NCBI RefSeq assembly: GCF_014653695.1
Contig: NZ_BNAR01000012.1
Span: 124,001 to 188,000 of the forward strand
Direction: 5' to 3'
Source: Lentzea cavernae
GTDB taxonomy: Bacteria > Actinomycetota > Actinomycetes > Mycobacteriales > Pseudonocardiaceae
Length of the DNA: 64,000 nucleotides
The notes beneath the pieces were generated by a model. That model saw nothing but the letters and a program-made list of their open reading frames with translations, had not been told where the DNA came from and did no database searches. Shown in pieces: positions 49,140 to 60,108 of this stretch. How positions within the stretch are numbered: the stretch's first letter is position 1; each line of letters opens with the position of its first letter. The position numbers and the translations under genes were made by a program.

Positions 49140-49610
49140 GTGCGGTGTCCGTTCTGCCGCCATTCGGACTCGCGGGTGGTCGACTCCCGTGAGGTCGACG
49201 AGGGTCAGGTGATCCGTCGTCGGCGCTCCTGCAACAGCTGCAGCCGCAGGTTCACCACGGTCGAAGAAGCGGTTCTCGCCGTGGTCAAGCGCTCCGGCGT
49301 GACGGAGCCTTTCAGCCGCGACAAGGTCGTCGTGGGCGTGCGCAGGGCGTGCCAGGGCCGCCCGGTCGACGAGGACGCGTTCCAGGTGCTGGCACAGCAG
49401 GTGGAAGAGTCGATCCGGTCGACGGGGTGTGCGGAAATCGCCAGCCACGAGGTGGGGCTCGCCATTCTCGGCCCCCTGCGCGAACTCGACGAGGTCGCTT
49501 ATCTGCGCTTCGCGAGCGTTTACAGGTCCTTCTCGTCCGTCGAGGACTTCGAGAAGGAAATTCTTGATCTTCGCACTGCGAGAGCCGAGGAAGCACCGGC
49601 CGAGCAGTGA
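49140..49610 (+). CDS. nrdR: Transcriptional repressor NrdR
   Basis: 156 residues. Zinc ribbon with Cys3/Cys6 (MRCPFC) and the second pair in RRRSCNSCSRRF; then an ATP-cone (VLAVVKRSGVTEPFSRDKVV and onward). NrdR senses dATP/ATP and represses ribonucleotide reductase genes. GTG 49140 is required to keep the first zinc cysteines. Lies 69 nt upstream of nrdJ, so it likely controls its own operon. Confidence 0.97.
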   Translation: MRCPFCRHSDSRVVDSREVDEGQVIRRRRSCNSCSRRFTTVEEAVLAVVKRSGVTEPFSRDKVVVGVRRACQGRPVDEDAFQVLAQQVEESIRSTGCAEIASHEVGLAILGPLRELDEVAYLRFASVYRSFSSVEDFEKEILDLRTARAEEAPAEQ

Positions 49611-49679
49611 TCCGCGCGCGTCAAAGCGCGTGAGGCAACTTCATCTTTTTTCCGAGCACCTGCACTAGGGAGATCCACC

Positions 49680-52517
<2,838 letters not shown>

Positions 52518-52556
52518 TAGAAGCCGCTGAACTTTAGGTTCTAACTCAACAGCGGC

Positions 52557-52590
52557 TGGGGCCTCGACGCATCGTGCGTTCGAGGCCCCA
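52557..52590 (+). terminator. Long hairpin terminator after nrdJ
   Basis: TGGGGCCTCGA / TCGAGGCCCCA with an inner CGCA/TGCG stem, 40 nt after the nrdJ stop. A smaller AGCCGCTG/CAGCGGCT stem precedes it (52522-52557). Confidence 0.8.
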
Positions 52591-52626
52591 CCTGTACGTA
52601 CCGGTGGTCAGATGCCTCCGGAACGA

Positions 52627-52658
52627 CGAACACCCGGCCTTGCAGAGCCGGGTGTTCG
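52627..52658. terminator. Second hairpin downstream of nrdJ
   Basis: Perfect 12-bp stem CGAACACCCGGC / GCCGGGTGTTCG, loop CTTGCAGA. Probably a back-up terminator. Superficially SOS-box-like (GAAC...GTTC), but the spacing is wrong. Confidence 0.65.
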
Positions 52659-52749
52659 TGGCGGCAGGACGTGGTGTCCCGCGCGGTGCATCAACCGCAT
52701 GACATCACGTTCCTGACGCTTGTGCCAAACGAGTGATCAGGAGCACCGG

Positions 52750-53013
52750 ATGACCGCGAGAAACAGCAAGCAGACGGGCGCGAAGGCAGCGTCGAGCGCA
52801 AGCAAGGTTCTGTCGAATCCCAAATCGACTGCTGCGGAGAAGTCCGCCGCCGCAAGCGCCCTCGCACAGGCACCGAAGAGCACAGGCCAGACGAGCCCCG
52901 CAGCGGCTTCGAAGGCAGCCAAAGTGTTGGGGAACGCGGGATCGACCAAGTCTGAGAAGTCTTCAGCGGCCAGTGCACTTGCACAAACGCCCAAGTCGAG
53001 CAAGAAGAAGTAG
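52750..53013 (+). CDS. Small Ala/Ser/Lys-rich repeat protein
   Basis: 87 residues made of two imperfect ~38-residue repeats: SSASKVLSNPKSTAAEKSAA then ASALAQAPKST, and AASKAAKVLGNAGSTKSEKS then SAASALAQTPKSS, ending in KKK. Highly basic, no Trp/Tyr/Phe/Cys. I do not know a function; the composition suggests nucleic-acid binding or a disordered stress protein. ATG 52750 follows CAGGAG. It lies between the nrdJ terminators and a duplicated nrdJ 3' fragment, suggesting insertion. Confidence 0.65.
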   Translation: MTARNSKQTGAKAASSASKVLSNPKSTAAEKSAAASALAQAPKSTGQTSPAAASKAAKVLGNAGSTKSEKSSAASALAQTPKSSKKK

Positions 53014-53035
53014 CACCTCACCGTCCCTTGCTCGG

Positions 53036-53075
53036 CTGTGCGAGAGCTGCGGCAGCACGTCTGGCTGCAGCTAAT
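53036..53075 (+). pseudogene. Duplicated fragment of the nrdJ 3' end
   Basis: 40 bp, 37 identical to nrdJ 52479-52518 (offset 557 bp). Read in frame it gives LCESCGSTSGCS and stop, against LCEGCGSTSGCS in nrdJ; the three differences are one Gly-to-Ser change, one silent change, and TGA to TAA. No start or upstream nrdJ sequence accompanies it. It looks like the scar of a duplication or recombination that left the small repeat-protein gene between two copies. Confidence 0.85.
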
Positions 53076-53112
53076 CGCAGTGGTTAGAAGCTCTAGCTGA
53101 TGTTGCGGGCCG

Positions 53113-53712
53113 TCACGGCAGTTCGATGCCGTGGCGGTCCGCCAGCTTCTTCTCGACCTCCGCGATCACACAGGCGATGGTCGACGGGTTGAGCCGTCCC
53201 TCGCCGAAGCGCACGACGGTCTTCGCGAACTCGTCCGCCGCCAGCGCCCGGCACTCGGCGTTCAGCGAGCGGTGGTCGACGGCTGAGTCCGTGAAGCACT
53301 CCAGCGGCTTGCGGCCGAAGATGACCTCGAACTCCTCCCAGCCGCGCAACGTCCAGTACGTGTCGTTGACCGCCACGGACGTCGCGCGCAGCCACCTCCA
53401 CAGGTACTGCGGGTCCACGTGGCTCGGCGACTCGCTGACGCACCGCCCGCACAGCAGCACGACGTTGTCCGTGGTGCGGCTGCCGCCCATCGACGCGGGC
53501 ACGACGAGGTGTTGCTCCAGTGAGGACCTGTAACCGCAGCGCCAGCACCGTTCGTGGGCGGTGCTCCAGTCGATGACGAGGTCGACCTCGTGCTCGACCC
53601 AGTACGCGACGATCTGCTGGCTGGTGATGCTCAAGTGGTCCTCCCCAGGTGTTGCCTCCCCAATCGGTCGTGAAGGCGATTCCGTTTCGCCCACTCGCAA
53701 CTGATAGAACAT
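53113..53712 (-). CDS. HNH-type endonuclease domain protein
   Basis: 199 residues. The HNH/zinc core is visible: CWRCG ... LEQHLVVPASMGGSRTTDNVVLLCGRC, i.e. two CxxC pairs, the catalytic His and the Asn-containing segment. The C-terminal half is helical and unfamiliar. No phage or restriction genes are nearby, so the target is unknown. ATG 53712 lies 19 nt from the start of the divergent gene at 53732, so promoters must overlap the other gene's coding sequence. Confidence 0.7.
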   Translation of the reverse strand: MFYQLRVGETESPSRPIGEATPGEDHLSITSQQIVAYWVEHEVDLVIDWSTAHERCWRCGYRSSLEQHLVVPASMGGSRTTDNVVLLCGRCVSESPSHVDPQYLWRWLRATSVAVNDTYWTLRGWEEFEVIFGRKPLECFTDSAVDHRSLNAECRALAADEFAKTVVRFGEGRLNPSTIACVIAEVEKKLADRHGIELP

Positions 53713-53731
53713 CTCGCATTAAGGGGGAGCG

Positions 53732-54283
53732 ATGCCTTCGTTCGACGACTTACGCCGTTACCTGCTCGGACAGCTCAACGCGGCTGTCCGGCGTCCCGGC
53801 ATGTACGGCGGTGAGGCGGTGATCCTCACCTTGCTCGACGCGCTGGCGTTCGCCGACGACCGCACGGACCGGTGGCAGAACGAGCTCGAGGCGTTGGTCA
53901 AGCGGGGCGCGGCGAACGCGGCCATGGTCAGCGGCGCGGTGCACGAGGCGCTCGGCCACCGCAGCGAGGACGTCATGGCGTCGGTGTACGCGGACCTCGC
54001 GCACCGGCAGGGCTGGCTGAGCCTCGACGCGGACAGCCGGATCCCCGGTGTGCTGGGGGAGCGGGACTGCCTGCTCGACGACGTGATCGCCGAGTACGGC
54101 GAGCCGCCGTTGTGGCTGGGCGGCACGAACCCCAAGTACTCGAAGACGCTCGGTTACCCGGACAGGTCGGGGTCGCTGGTGTTCTTCCACTTCATGCCGG
54201 AGATGCGGCTGATGGCGACGAGGCGCGGCGAAGGCGGTTTCCGCGACAGCTTCGTCTTCACGCCTGCTGGGCTATCGAGGTGA
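53732..54283 (+). CDS. Uncharacterised protein divergent from the HNH gene
   Basis: 183 residues, no signal peptide or membrane helix. Begins MPSFDDLRRYLLGQLNAAVR then RPGMYGG, a phrase seen in some immunity-type proteins; later ERDCLLDDVIAEYGEPPLWLGG and SGSLVFFHFMPEMRLMATR. No catalytic motif recognised. ATG 53732 has a good site (AAGGGGGAG 3-4 nt upstream). Its 3' end overlaps the convergent LysR gene by 26 nt. Function unknown; a partnership with the HNH protein is only a possibility. Confidence 0.6.
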   Translation: MPSFDDLRRYLLGQLNAAVRRPGMYGGEAVILTLLDALAFADDRTDRWQNELEALVKRGAANAAMVSGAVHEALGHRSEDVMASVYADLAHRQGWLSLDADSRIPGVLGERDCLLDDVIAEYGEPPLWLGGTNPKYSKTLGYPDRSGSLVFFHFMPEMRLMATRRGEGGFRDSFVFTPAGLSR

Positions 54284-55046
54284 ACTCCGCGATCAGCGGC
54301 GTCTGGCGGTGCGCGGCCCACGCCAGTGCGACCTCGTTCGGCGCGATGTCGTCGATCGGCACGTGCGCGAGGTCTTCGCGCGAGTAGAACACCGCCGTCG
54401 ACAACGGCAGGATCGCCACACCGCCGTGCATCGCGACGTGCTCCAGCTTCTCCTCGACGGACCGGATCCCCGGCGTGGTCGTGTGCCGCACGATCCGCTC
54501 ACCGGCGAGGTCCGACTCCAGCACGTTCTCCTTGCCCGCCAGCCGATGCGCGGACGGGAGGACGGCGACGCGCGGCTCGGTGAACAGCGGCACGCACCTA
54601 AGCCCGTCCATCGGCACCGGCAGCCGCACGTAGCCGACGTCGACGCGGCCGTCGTGGATCACCTCGACCTGGTCCTCCCACGTGGTGCGCACGACGTCGA
54701 CCCGCAGCCCGGGGTGCCGCGACGCCAGCAGCCGCACCGCGGGCGTGATGATCAGCCCCGGCATGAACCCGACTGCGAACACGTCCGCCGCACCCACACG
54801 CCGCAGCAACGCCGAGGCCTGTGACAGCAACGGCCGTGCGTCGGCCAGCAGTTGCTCACCGAAGGGCGTCAGCACGGTCCCCTTCGAGGAACGGTCGAAC
54901 AGCTGGACCTTCAGTTCGGTCTCCAGCGCGCGGATCTGCCGCGACAGCACCGGCTGCGCGATGTGCAGGGCCTCGGCGGCGCGGCTGAAGTTCAGATGCT
55001 CCGCGACCGCCACGAAATACCGCAGCTTCCGCAGGTCCAAATCCAT
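54258..55046 (-). CDS. LysR-family transcriptional regulator
   Basis: 262 residues. N-terminal HTH DLRKLRYFVAVAEHLNFSRA then AEALHIAQPVLSRQIRALE and LFDRSSKGTVLTPFGEQLL; a periplasmic-binding-fold effector domain follows. Shorter than the usual ~300. ATG 55046 has a TACCCT box 6 nt upstream (leaderless). LysR proteins commonly regulate the divergent gene, here an ADP-ribosylglycohydrolase gene 38 nt away. Confidence 0.92.
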   Translation of the reverse strand: MDLDLRKLRYFVAVAEHLNFSRAAEALHIAQPVLSRQIRALETELKVQLFDRSSKGTVLTPFGEQLLADARPLLSQASALLRRVGAADVFAVGFMPGLIITPAVRLLASRHPGLRVDVVRTTWEDQVEVIHDGRVDVGYVRLPVPMDGLRCVPLFTEPRVAVLPSAHRLAGKENVLESDLAGERIVRHTTTPGIRSVEEKLEHVAMHGGVAILPLSTAVFYSREDLAHVPIDDIAPNEVALAWAAHRQTPLIAEFTSIAQQA

Positions 55047-55052
55047 GTGACC

Positions 55053-55058
55053 AGGGTA
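55053..55058 (-). promoter_or_regulatory. -10 box TACCCT of a leaderless promoter for the LysR gene
   Basis: TANNNT hexamer 6 nt before ATG 55046, read on the minus strand. Confidence 0.45.
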
Positions 55059-55069
55059 GGCGAAACCGA

Positions 55070-55075
55070 TAAAAT
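55070..55075 (+). promoter_or_regulatory. -10 box TAAAAT for the ADP-ribosylglycohydrolase gene
   Basis: TAAAAT 5 nt before GTG 55081 and 8 nt before ATG 55084. The two divergent -10 boxes are only 11 nt apart, so the promoters compete for the same DNA. Confidence 0.45.
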
Positions 55076-55083
55076 CGCAGGTG

Positions 55084-55980
55084 ATGCGCATAGTTCTGCA
55101 CACTCGTGCGCGCCTGGACCTCGCATACGCCTCGCTCGACGGGCTCTCCGTCGGCGACGCTCTGGGCGCTCAGTTCTTCATGGTCGGACGCTCGTTGCCC
55201 GACCTCGTGGCCGGCAAGCCGCCACGGGGCCCGTGGGAGTGGACCGACGACACCGAAATGGCCTGCAACCTCGTCGCCGAGCTCCGTGACCACGGAGAAG
55301 TCGACCAGACCCGGCTCGCGGCGACGTTCGCCGACCGCTGCGAGCCCTACCGCGGTTACGGCGCGGGGGCTTTCACCATCCTGCGCAAGATCCGCCAGGG
55401 CACGCCGTGGAAGGAAGCGGCGTCCAGCGCGTTCGGCGGGCAGGGTTCTTGCGGCAACGGGGCCGCGATGCGGATCGCGCCGCTGGGCGCGTACTTCGCC
55501 GACGACCCGGCGGCCACCACGGCCCAGGCGATCCGGGCCAGCGAGGTGACGCACCAGCACCCGGAGGGCGTCATGGGCGGACTTGCGGTCGCTCACGCCG
55601 CGGCCGTCGCGGCCAGGGCGCGGCTGACGGGCTCACCGCCACGCGACCTGCTCGGCACCGTGCTCGACCACCTCGAAGAATCGTTCGTGCGCAAGGGGAT
55701 CGAGAAGGCGCGCAGGATCGGCAACGCCGAAGAGGCCGCGTACGTGCTCGGCAACGGCTCGCGCGTGACGGCGCAGGACACCGTGCCGTTCACGCTCTGG
55801 GTCGCCGCCCACCACCTCGGCGACTACCGCGCGGCCATCGCGGCGTGCGTCAGGGCCGGCGGCGACGTCGACACCACGGCCGCGATCGTCGGGGGCATCG
55901 TCACGAACCCGCCGGAGGACTGGCGGCAGGCCCGCGAGCCCCTCCCGGACTGGGCGAGCCGCTCTGATCAGGAGCTTTGA
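55084..55980 (+). CDS. ADP-ribosylglycohydrolase family protein
   Basis: 298 residues of the ARH/DraG fold. Metal-binding motifs are complete: GLSVGDALGAQ, WTDDTEMACNLV, GNGAAMRIAPLGAYF and AGGDVDTTAAIVGGI. Such enzymes remove ADP-ribose from proteins or nucleic acids, or act on related N-glycosides. No ADP-ribosyltransferase is encoded nearby. Start is ATG 55084 or GTG 55081, both in a leaderless arrangement. Confidence 0.92.
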   Translation: MRIVLHTRARLDLAYASLDGLSVGDALGAQFFMVGRSLPDLVAGKPPRGPWEWTDDTEMACNLVAELRDHGEVDQTRLAATFADRCEPYRGYGAGAFTILRKIRQGTPWKEAASSAFGGQGSCGNGAAMRIAPLGAYFADDPAATTAQAIRASEVTHQHPEGVMGGLAVAHAAAVAARARLTGSPPRDLLGTVLDHLEESFVRKGIEKARRIGNAEEAAYVLGNGSRVTAQDTVPFTLWVAAHHLGDYRAAIAACVRAGGDVDTTAAIVGGIVTNPPEDWRQAREPLPDWASRSDQEL

Positions 55981-56067
55981 CTCGACGGTGTGATTTATTC
56001 ATCGCGTGTTGAGTTTTTGGCCGAACGCTCGTAACCTCCTCTTCAGGCGGAACCTGGAGGGGTAACC

Positions 56068-58599
56068 ATGGCGCTCACCATCGGCTTCACGTCCATCGAC
56101 GGCTCGATGCTCGCCACCGTGGGCGGCAAGGCCGCGAACCTCGGTGAGCTCACCAGGGCGGGCCTGCCGGTGCCGCAGGGGTTCTGCGTCACCACGGACG
56201 CCTACCGCGCCGTCGCGAAGGCCGACGAGCTGGCGGGCACGACTCCGGACAACGCCCGCAGGACGTTGCTGGAAACCTCTGTGCCGCAGGACGTCCGGGA
56301 CGCGATCGTCGCCGAGTACCGCAAGCTCGGCGGCGATCGTGAACCCGGCGTCCCGGTCGCGGTGCGGTCGAGCGCGACGGCCGAGGACCTGCCGTTCGCG
56401 AGTTTCGCGGGCCAGCAGGACACGTTCCTCAACGTCGTCGGCGAGGACGCGGTGGTCGACGCGGTGCGCCGGTGCTGGGCCTCGCTGTGGACCGACCGCG
56501 CGGTCAGCTATCGCGAGTCGAACGGCATCGACCACACCACCACGTACCTGGCCGTTGTCGTGCAACGGATGGTGCAGTCCGCGGTGTCGGGTGTGATGTT
56601 CACGGCGAACCCGGTCACCGGCACGCGCGACCAGATCGTCATCGACGCGAGTCCCGGTCTCGGTGAGGCCGTGGTGTCCGGTGCGGTCAACCCCGACCAC
56701 TTCGTCGTCGACGGCGGCGAGATCGTCGAGAAGCGGCTGGGCGACAAGAGGTTCGTCATCCGCTCGCTGCCCGGCGGCGGCACCGAGCACGTCGAAGTCG
56801 GGGAGAGCGCCGGGCAGTGCCTCACCGACGGGCAGGTCCACGCGCTCGCCGTCCTCGGCCGCAAGGTGCAGGAGCATTACGGTTCGCCGCAGGACACCGA
56901 GTGGGCGATCGACGACGACGGCGAGCTGCACCTGACCCAGGCGCGGCCGATCACGACGCTGTTCCCGTTGCCGGACAACCCGGACGGCGGTGCTCACGCC
57001 TACTTCTGCTTCAGCCTCGCGCAGGGCCTCCAACGCCCGATCACGCCGATGGGGCGCGCGGCGTTCCGGGAGATCGCCCAGTCCGCCTTCGAGATCGTGA
57101 TCGGCGACCCGGCGAGCCAGTCCTATGTGGAGGCCGGCGATCGCATCTTCTTCGACGTCACCAAGGTGTTGCGGAGCAAGGTCGGCCGCGAGTTCGTCAC
57201 GCGCCTGCTCGGTGTGATGGAGGCGCGTTCCTCCGAGGTGCTGCGAAGCCTCTTCGACGACCCGAGGTTCGCGATCAGGAACTCCTCACCGGCACCCGCG
57301 CTCAAACGCGTTCTCCGGCTCGCTCGCCGGTTCCGCGTACCGGTGACGGCGGTGAAGGCACTGGTGAACCCCGAAAGGGCCGTGCGCAGGGCGTTGTTGA
57401 TGGAGCGCGACGTGCTGGAGAAGTCCGCGACCCTCTCGATCGAGCAGGCGCTGCGGCAGTGCACCGTGCCGGTGCTGCCCGGCCTCGCGCCCACCGCGCT
57501 GGTCGGGTTCGCGATGCTCGGACTGGTCGGCAAGGTCGTGAAGACGAGGCCGGGGGAGCTGCAGACCGTGCTGCGCGGCCTGCCGAACAACATCACCACC
57601 GAGATGGACATGGCGATGTGGGACCTGGCGCAGGAGATCCGCCACGACCCCGTCGCGCTGCGGCAGTTCCAGGACGGCGAACGCCCCGCGGCCCTCGACC
57701 GCTTCCTGGCGAAGTGGGGCCACCGCGCCGTCGCCGAGATCGACCTGGGCCTGCCGAGGTGGTCGGACGACCCGGCGCACGTCATCGGCGTCGTGAAGAA
57801 CTTCCTGCGCCTGCAGGACGGTCAGGCCCACCCGGACGCGGTCTTCGCACGCGGCGCCGCCGAAGCCGAGGCGATGATCGAGACCCTCGCCCGGCGTGCG
57901 CGGGGACGCGGCTGGTTCGTGCGCTTCGCGTTGCGCCGCACCAGGGTGCTCGCCGGCCTGCGGGAGTACCCGAAGTACCTGATCGTCACGTTGTTCGGGT
58001 CCCTGCGGAAGCGCGTCGCCGAGTTCGGTGCCCGGCTCGTCGCGGACGGTCGCCTCGACACGGTGGACGACGTGTACTTCCTGAACTTCGAGGAAATGCG
58101 CTCCTCGCAAGGAGATCTGCGCTCACTCGTGGCCGGGCGCCGCGAGGTCTACGACCGCGAGATGCGCCGCAGGCACATCCCGCGCGTGCTGTTGTCGGAC
58201 GGCACCGAACCGGAAGCCGTGCACCACGGCACACCGGTGGAAGGTGATCTGGTCGGCACGCCGGCGTCGGCGGGCACGATCACCGGCATCGCGCGCGTCG
58301 TCATGGACCCGGTCGGCGCGCACCTCGAACCCGGCGAGATCCTCGTCGCCCCGTCGACGGATCCCGGCTGGACACCGTTGTTCCTGACCGCGGGCGGCCT
58401 CGTGATGGAGATGGGCGGGGCGAACTCGCACGGCGCGGTCGTGGCGCGGGAGTACGGCATTCCGGCCGTCGTGGGCGTGCGCGAGGCCGTGACCCGGATC
58501 AGGACGGGGGAGCGGATCACCGTGGACGGCAGCACCGGCGCGGTCACCACACTGCCGGAACAGACCGTTGAGGCGTCATCGCGGCAGCTGGACGCGTAA
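56068..58599 (+). CDS. PEP synthase / rifampin phosphotransferase-like enzyme
   Basis: 843 residues. N-terminal ATP-grasp PEP/pyruvate-binding domain (VGGKAANLGELTRAGLPVPQ, VAVRSSATAEDLPFASFAGQQDT, VMFTANPVTG), a ~400-residue middle domain, and a C-terminal swivelling His domain with phospho-acceptor His in GGANSHGAVVAREYGIPAVVG. Domain order and length match rifampin phosphotransferase (Rph) better than PEP synthase, which has a TIM-barrel domain. I did not recognise a rifamycin-associated element upstream. Substrate uncertain. ATG 56068 follows GGAGGGG. Confidence 0.82.
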   Translation: MALTIGFTSIDGSMLATVGGKAANLGELTRAGLPVPQGFCVTTDAYRAVAKADELAGTTPDNARRTLLETSVPQDVRDAIVAEYRKLGGDREPGVPVAVRSSATAEDLPFASFAGQQDTFLNVVGEDAVVDAVRRCWASLWTDRAVSYRESNGIDHTTTYLAVVVQRMVQSAVSGVMFTANPVTGTRDQIVIDASPGLGEAVVSGAVNPDHFVVDGGEIVEKRLGDKRFVIRSLPGGGTEHVEVGESAGQCLTDGQVHALAVLGRKVQEHYGSPQDTEWAIDDDGELHLTQARPITTLFPLPDNPDGGAHAYFCFSLAQGLQRPITPMGRAAFREIAQSAFEIVIGDPASQSYVEAGDRIFFDVTKVLRSKVGREFVTRLLGVMEARSSEVLRSLFDDPRFAIRNSSPAPALKRVLRLARRFRVPVTAVKALVNPERAVRRALLMERDVLEKSATLSIEQALRQCTVPVLPGLAPTALVGFAMLGLVGKVVKTRPGELQTVLRGLPNNITTEMDMAMWDLAQEIRHDPVALRQFQDGERPAALDRFLAKWGHRAVAEIDLGLPRWSDDPAHVIGVVKNFLRLQDGQAHPDAVFARGAAEAEAMIETLARRARGRGWFVRFALRRTRVLAGLREYPKYLIVTLFGSLRKRVAEFGARLVADGRLDTVDDVYFLNFEEMRSSQGDLRSLVAGRREVYDREMRRRHIPRVLLSDGTEPEAVHHGTPVEGDLVGTPASAGTITGIARVVMDPVGAHLEPGEILVAPSTDPGWTPLFLTAGGLVMEMGGANSHGAVVAREYGIPAVVGVREAVTRIRTGERITVDGSTGAVTTLPEQTVEASSRQLDA

Positions 58600-58602
58600 T
58601 GT
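58597..58602 (+). promoter_or_regulatory. -10 box TAATGT of a leaderless promoter
   Basis: TANNNT hexamer overlapping the stop codon of the preceding gene and 7 nt before GTG 58610. Confidence 0.4.
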
Positions 58603-58609
58603 CGGGATT

Positions 58610-59266
58610 GTGGCTGAGTCCAAAGGTGAGCTGAACAAGGTCCAGCAGGGCATCGCCGATTACCTGCTGCGCGCCGGCGTGGACGGCTTCGGCCCGTTCA
58701 AGAGCGCCCGCGAGTCCGCGTCCGACGCGCTGGTCAAGAAGGGCGACGAGACCGCCGCGATCAGGCACCTCATCCGCACGCACGTGGCGCTGGCGGGTGC
58801 GCAGGGCTTCGTCACGAATCTCGGCGGCCTGATCACGCTGCCGGTGTCGCTGCCGTCCAACGTCGCGGCCACCTACGTCATCCAGACGCACCTCATCGCG
58901 TCCATCGCGTCGTTGCGCGGTCACGACGTGGACAGCGACGAGGTGCAGATGGCCATCCTGCTGTGCCTTCTCGGCAACGCCGGGACCGAGCTGTTCAAAA
59001 AGGTCGGCATCAAGCAGTTCACCAAGAAAGCCGCTTCGGCGCTCATCACCAAATACGGCACGAAGAAACTCGGCACGCTCGTGGCCAAGGGCGTTCCGGT
59101 GCTGGGCGGCGTCATCGGTGGTGGCGTTGACGCCGCCTCTACCAGGGCGGTCGGTTCATTCGCAAATCGCTACTTCGCCCACACGGACCCTTTGCCGAAG
59201 GTGATCGACGGCGAGGTGTTGTCCGTGGAACTCGAAGAATCGGACGGAACGACTGATTCGCGCTAG
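58610..59266 (+). CDS. EcsC-family protein
   Basis: 218 residues with the EcsC-like pattern: LIRTHVALAGAQGFVTNLGG, LITLPVSLPSNVAATYVIQTHLIASIA, LLGNAGTELFKKVGIKQFTKKA and a Gly-rich hydrophobic stretch VPVLGGVIGGGVDAAS. Probably membrane associated; the molecular role of EcsC-like proteins is unclear. GTG 58610 is supported by a leaderless-type -10. Stop overlaps the convergent DUF4239 gene by 4 nt. Confidence 0.78.
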   Translation: MAESKGELNKVQQGIADYLLRAGVDGFGPFKSARESASDALVKKGDETAAIRHLIRTHVALAGAQGFVTNLGGLITLPVSLPSNVAATYVIQTHLIASIASLRGHDVDSDEVQMAILLCLLGNAGTELFKKVGIKQFTKKAASALITKYGTKKLGTLVAKGVPVLGGVIGGGVDAASTRAVGSFANRYFAHTDPLPKVIDGEVLSVELEESDGTTDSR

Positions 59267-60021
59267 CTCAGCCTGTCCAGTGCGGAGCTGAACGCGTCCG
59301 ACGGGATGAGCACGCCACCGTCGAACGGGTTCTGCAGCTGGTAGATCGCGAACAGCAGCAGGACCAGTGTCGACGTCAGCGTAACAGTGATCAGCATTTG
59401 CGAGGTCAGGGTCGGCCCGCGGAACAGGTACGGGAACAGCAGCGACAGACCGGTGCCGATCAGCAGCGCGAGCCACACGACCGGGTTGACGCCGTTGTCC
59501 GCCGCGTCCAGCCGTTCCTGCCTGGCCTGGTAGACCTGCCAGAGCTGGTTCGCGGCCTCGGCCTTGCGGTCCTCCTGCCAGTCGCCGTTCGGCGCCGCCG
59601 TCGAGATCGTGTCGCGCAGCCGGTTCAGCGTGAGCCAGCCCTGGTTGTCGACGTTCTCGCCCTCGCGCATGCGGGGCCACTCGTCTTGCACGACGATCGA
59701 CACGTAGTCGCGGATCAGCTCGTCGACCCCGGACTTCGCGGGCTCGGGCAGCGAGTCCGACGCCCAGTCGACCGCGACCAGCGCGTTGGCCTCCTTCTGC
59801 ACCTGCTCCTCCGCGCCGTTGGCCGCGTCGAACAGGGAGATCAGGATGAACGCGGCGAGCACGGCGTGCAGGCCCGCGACGATGCTGAACACGGAACCAC
59901 CCGCGCCGAGGTTCTTCTCGCTCACTTCCTCCGAGCCGAACCGGCGGGTGATGACGACGAGAACGGCGGAGAGGACGGCGGCACCGAGAACCCAGAGCGC
60001 GCCGGTGAGGTAAATGCTCAA
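59263..60021 (-). CDS. DUF4239 (bestrophin-like) membrane protein
   Basis: 252 residues with four membrane helices, two N-terminal (LTGALWVLGAAVLSAVLVVI, FSIVAGLHAVLAAFILISLF) and two C-terminal (VVWLALLIGTGLSLLFPYLF, MLITVTLTSTLVLLLFAIYQL), separated by a ~110-residue helical domain. This is the DUF4239 layout, distantly bestrophin-like; function unknown. TTG 60021 with AAGGAG 6 nt upstream. Confidence 0.8.
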   Translation of the reverse strand: MSIYLTGALWVLGAAVLSAVLVVITRRFGSEEVSEKNLGAGGSVFSIVAGLHAVLAAFILISLFDAANGAEEQVQKEANALVAVDWASDSLPEPAKSGVDELIRDYVSIVVQDEWPRMREGENVDNQGWLTLNRLRDTISTAAPNGDWQEDRKAEAANQLWQVYQARQERLDAADNGVNPVVWLALLIGTGLSLLFPYLFRGPTLTSQMLITVTLTSTLVLLLFAIYQLQNPFDGGVLIPSDAFSSALDRLS

Positions 60022-60108
60022 TTCGGCTCCTTTCTGGTGTGGGATTAGACCACGGTCTACTGTGGCCCGTACAACACGGTCTGGTTAACGAGCAATGGTC
60101 AGGTGGGA

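Noticed and set aside
52627..52658. SOS box downstream of nrdJ (GAAC...GTTC)
   Set aside because: The arms are too far apart and part of a 12-bp GC-rich stem; better explained as a terminator.
55981..56067. Rifamycin-associated element upstream of the Rph-like gene
   Set aside because: No convincing long palindrome was seen other than weak pairing around the ribosome site.
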